Source: JAUWBF01 sp043815125
GTDB lineage: Bacteria > Verrucomicrobiota > Verrucomicrobiia > Opitutales > Opitutaceae
DNA length: 6,623 nt
Direction of reading: 5' to 3'
Assembly (NCBI GenBank): GCA_043815125.1
Contig: JBDRJH010000069.1
Location: 1 to 6,623 of the forward strand
This document shows, piece by piece, positions 6,470 through 6,623 of this stretch. The notes under the pieces are model-generated. The model was not told the DNA's origin and did not search any database. It saw only the letters and a program-made list of their open reading frames with translations. A program made the position numbers and the translations under genes. Positions within the stretch are counted from its first letter, which is position 1. Every line of letters starts with the position of its first letter.

Positions 6470-6514
6470 TGTTCCGGGTTGGGGGTAACAGGTGTTCCGC
6501 TACAGGGGTGACAG
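6470..6514 (+). repeat. Two tandem 22-nt imperfect repeats at the IS end
   Basis: Units 6470-6491 and 6493-6514 both start TGTTCCG and end in a GGGGT(A/G)ACAG block. They match at 16 of 22 positions with a period of 23 bp. Repeated sites inside IS ends are often transposase-binding sites (known for IS21-type elements). That role here is inferred. Confidence 0.6.
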
Positions 6515-6518
6515 TTTT

Positions 6519-6560
6519 CAAGTCGTGGGAAGAGGTCCATGGACCTCTTCCCATGACTTG
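6519..6560. repeat. 42-bp palindrome spanning the transposase start
   Basis: The sequence is symmetric about CCATGG (centre between 6539 and 6540), with 21-bp arms and a single non-complementary pair, G6525/T6554, which is a G-U wobble in RNA. The right arm contains ATG 6553, the likely transposase start, and the bases where its ribosome binding site would be. No T run follows. As RNA it would fold into a very stable hairpin. Confidence 0.85.
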
Positions 6561-6623
6561 GGATACAAAAGACGTGTTTGCGCGGAGGCGTGAATTTGTG
6601 TGCTTGGCCAACGCTGGAGGAGT
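6553..6623 (+). CDS. Partial transposase, probable IS481 family (N terminus only)
   Basis: From ATG 6553 the frame stays open to the window end and gives 23 residues beginning MTWDTKDV, then RRREFVCLANAGG. The order M-x-W, a short spacer, R-x-E-F-V-x-L-A and a Gly-containing turn is the start I recall for IS481-family DDE transposases, just before their helix-turn-helix. The catalytic domain would lie beyond the window. The start sits in the right arm of the 42-bp palindrome with no SD in front. GTG 6508 and GTG 6574 are alternative in-frame starts, but ATG 6553 fits the family best. The fragment is short, so the family call needs the rest of the gene. Confidence 0.55.
   Translation, partial: MTWDTKDVFARRREFVCLANAGG

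Larger units (their letters stand above)
6465..6623 (+). mobile_element. Left end of an insertion sequence, IS481-like, cut by the window end
   Basis: After the REP-like repeat the composition changes, and a block typical of an IS end begins at a TGTT (6465 or 6470). It holds two imperfect tandem 22-nt repeats, a 42-bp palindrome and the start of a transposase-like reading frame that runs off the window. The exact tip, target duplication and right end cannot be seen. Family assignment rests on the first residues of the reading frame. Confidence 0.6.

Noticed and set aside
1..6623. tRNA, rRNA, CRISPR array or riboswitch
   Set aside because: I saw no regularly spaced repeats, cloverleaf or known riboswitch core by eye on either strand.

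Overview
The window is a very GC-rich stretch whose codons mostly end in C or G, and every convincing gene lies on the + strand. The best taxonomic guess is a Verrucomicrobiota bacterium of the Opitutaceae type. This is an inference from base composition, A/C-rich gene leaders without Shine-Dalgarno sites, a GTAGGGCGGCC-type intergenic repeat that I recall from that group, and the gene types. It was not checked by any search. The organism is Gram-negative in build: it has an outer-membrane barrel protein, secreted c-type cytochromes and a membrane-anchored multiheme protein.

Layout. (1) 1-169 is the leader of the first gene and holds a spaced CGTTCGAAA direct repeat. (2) 170-1396 encodes an outer-membrane beta-barrel (porin-like) protein, closed by a strong intrinsic terminator at 1420-1451. 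(3) 1452-1668 is a less GC-rich control region with two dyads; the larger one buries the first ATG of the next gene. (4) 1516-5950 is a tight run of four redox genes, followed 25 bp later by a globin gene (5976-6395). (5) 6396-6464 is a REP-like, hairpin-rich repeat. (6) From about 6465 or 6470 to the window end lies the left end of an insertion sequence. It shows two imperfect tandem 22-nt repeats, a 42-bp palindrome, and the first 23 codons of what looks like an IS481-family transposase.

How the genes may work together. The first operon gene fuses an NirB-like FAD/NAD(P)H oxidoreductase, a BFD-type [2Fe-2S] domain and a five-helix membrane domain with two His-x13-His pairs, which are probable ligands for two b hemes. 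Four bases later comes a membrane-anchored cytochrome with ten CXXCH motifs plus one CX4CH. Then follow a secreted Tll0287-like (DUF3365) monoheme protein, a small secreted class I cytochrome c with a Met ligand, and a single-domain VHb-like globin. Read together, this is a plausible chain from cytoplasmic NAD(P)H through flavin, Fe-S and b hemes across the membrane to periplasmic c hemes. The globin may handle NO or O2 in the cytoplasm. The terminal electron acceptor cannot be read from the sequence; nitrogen oxides are the leading guess. The cluster, and the control features around its first gene and around the insertion-sequence transposase start, are the parts most worth following up.
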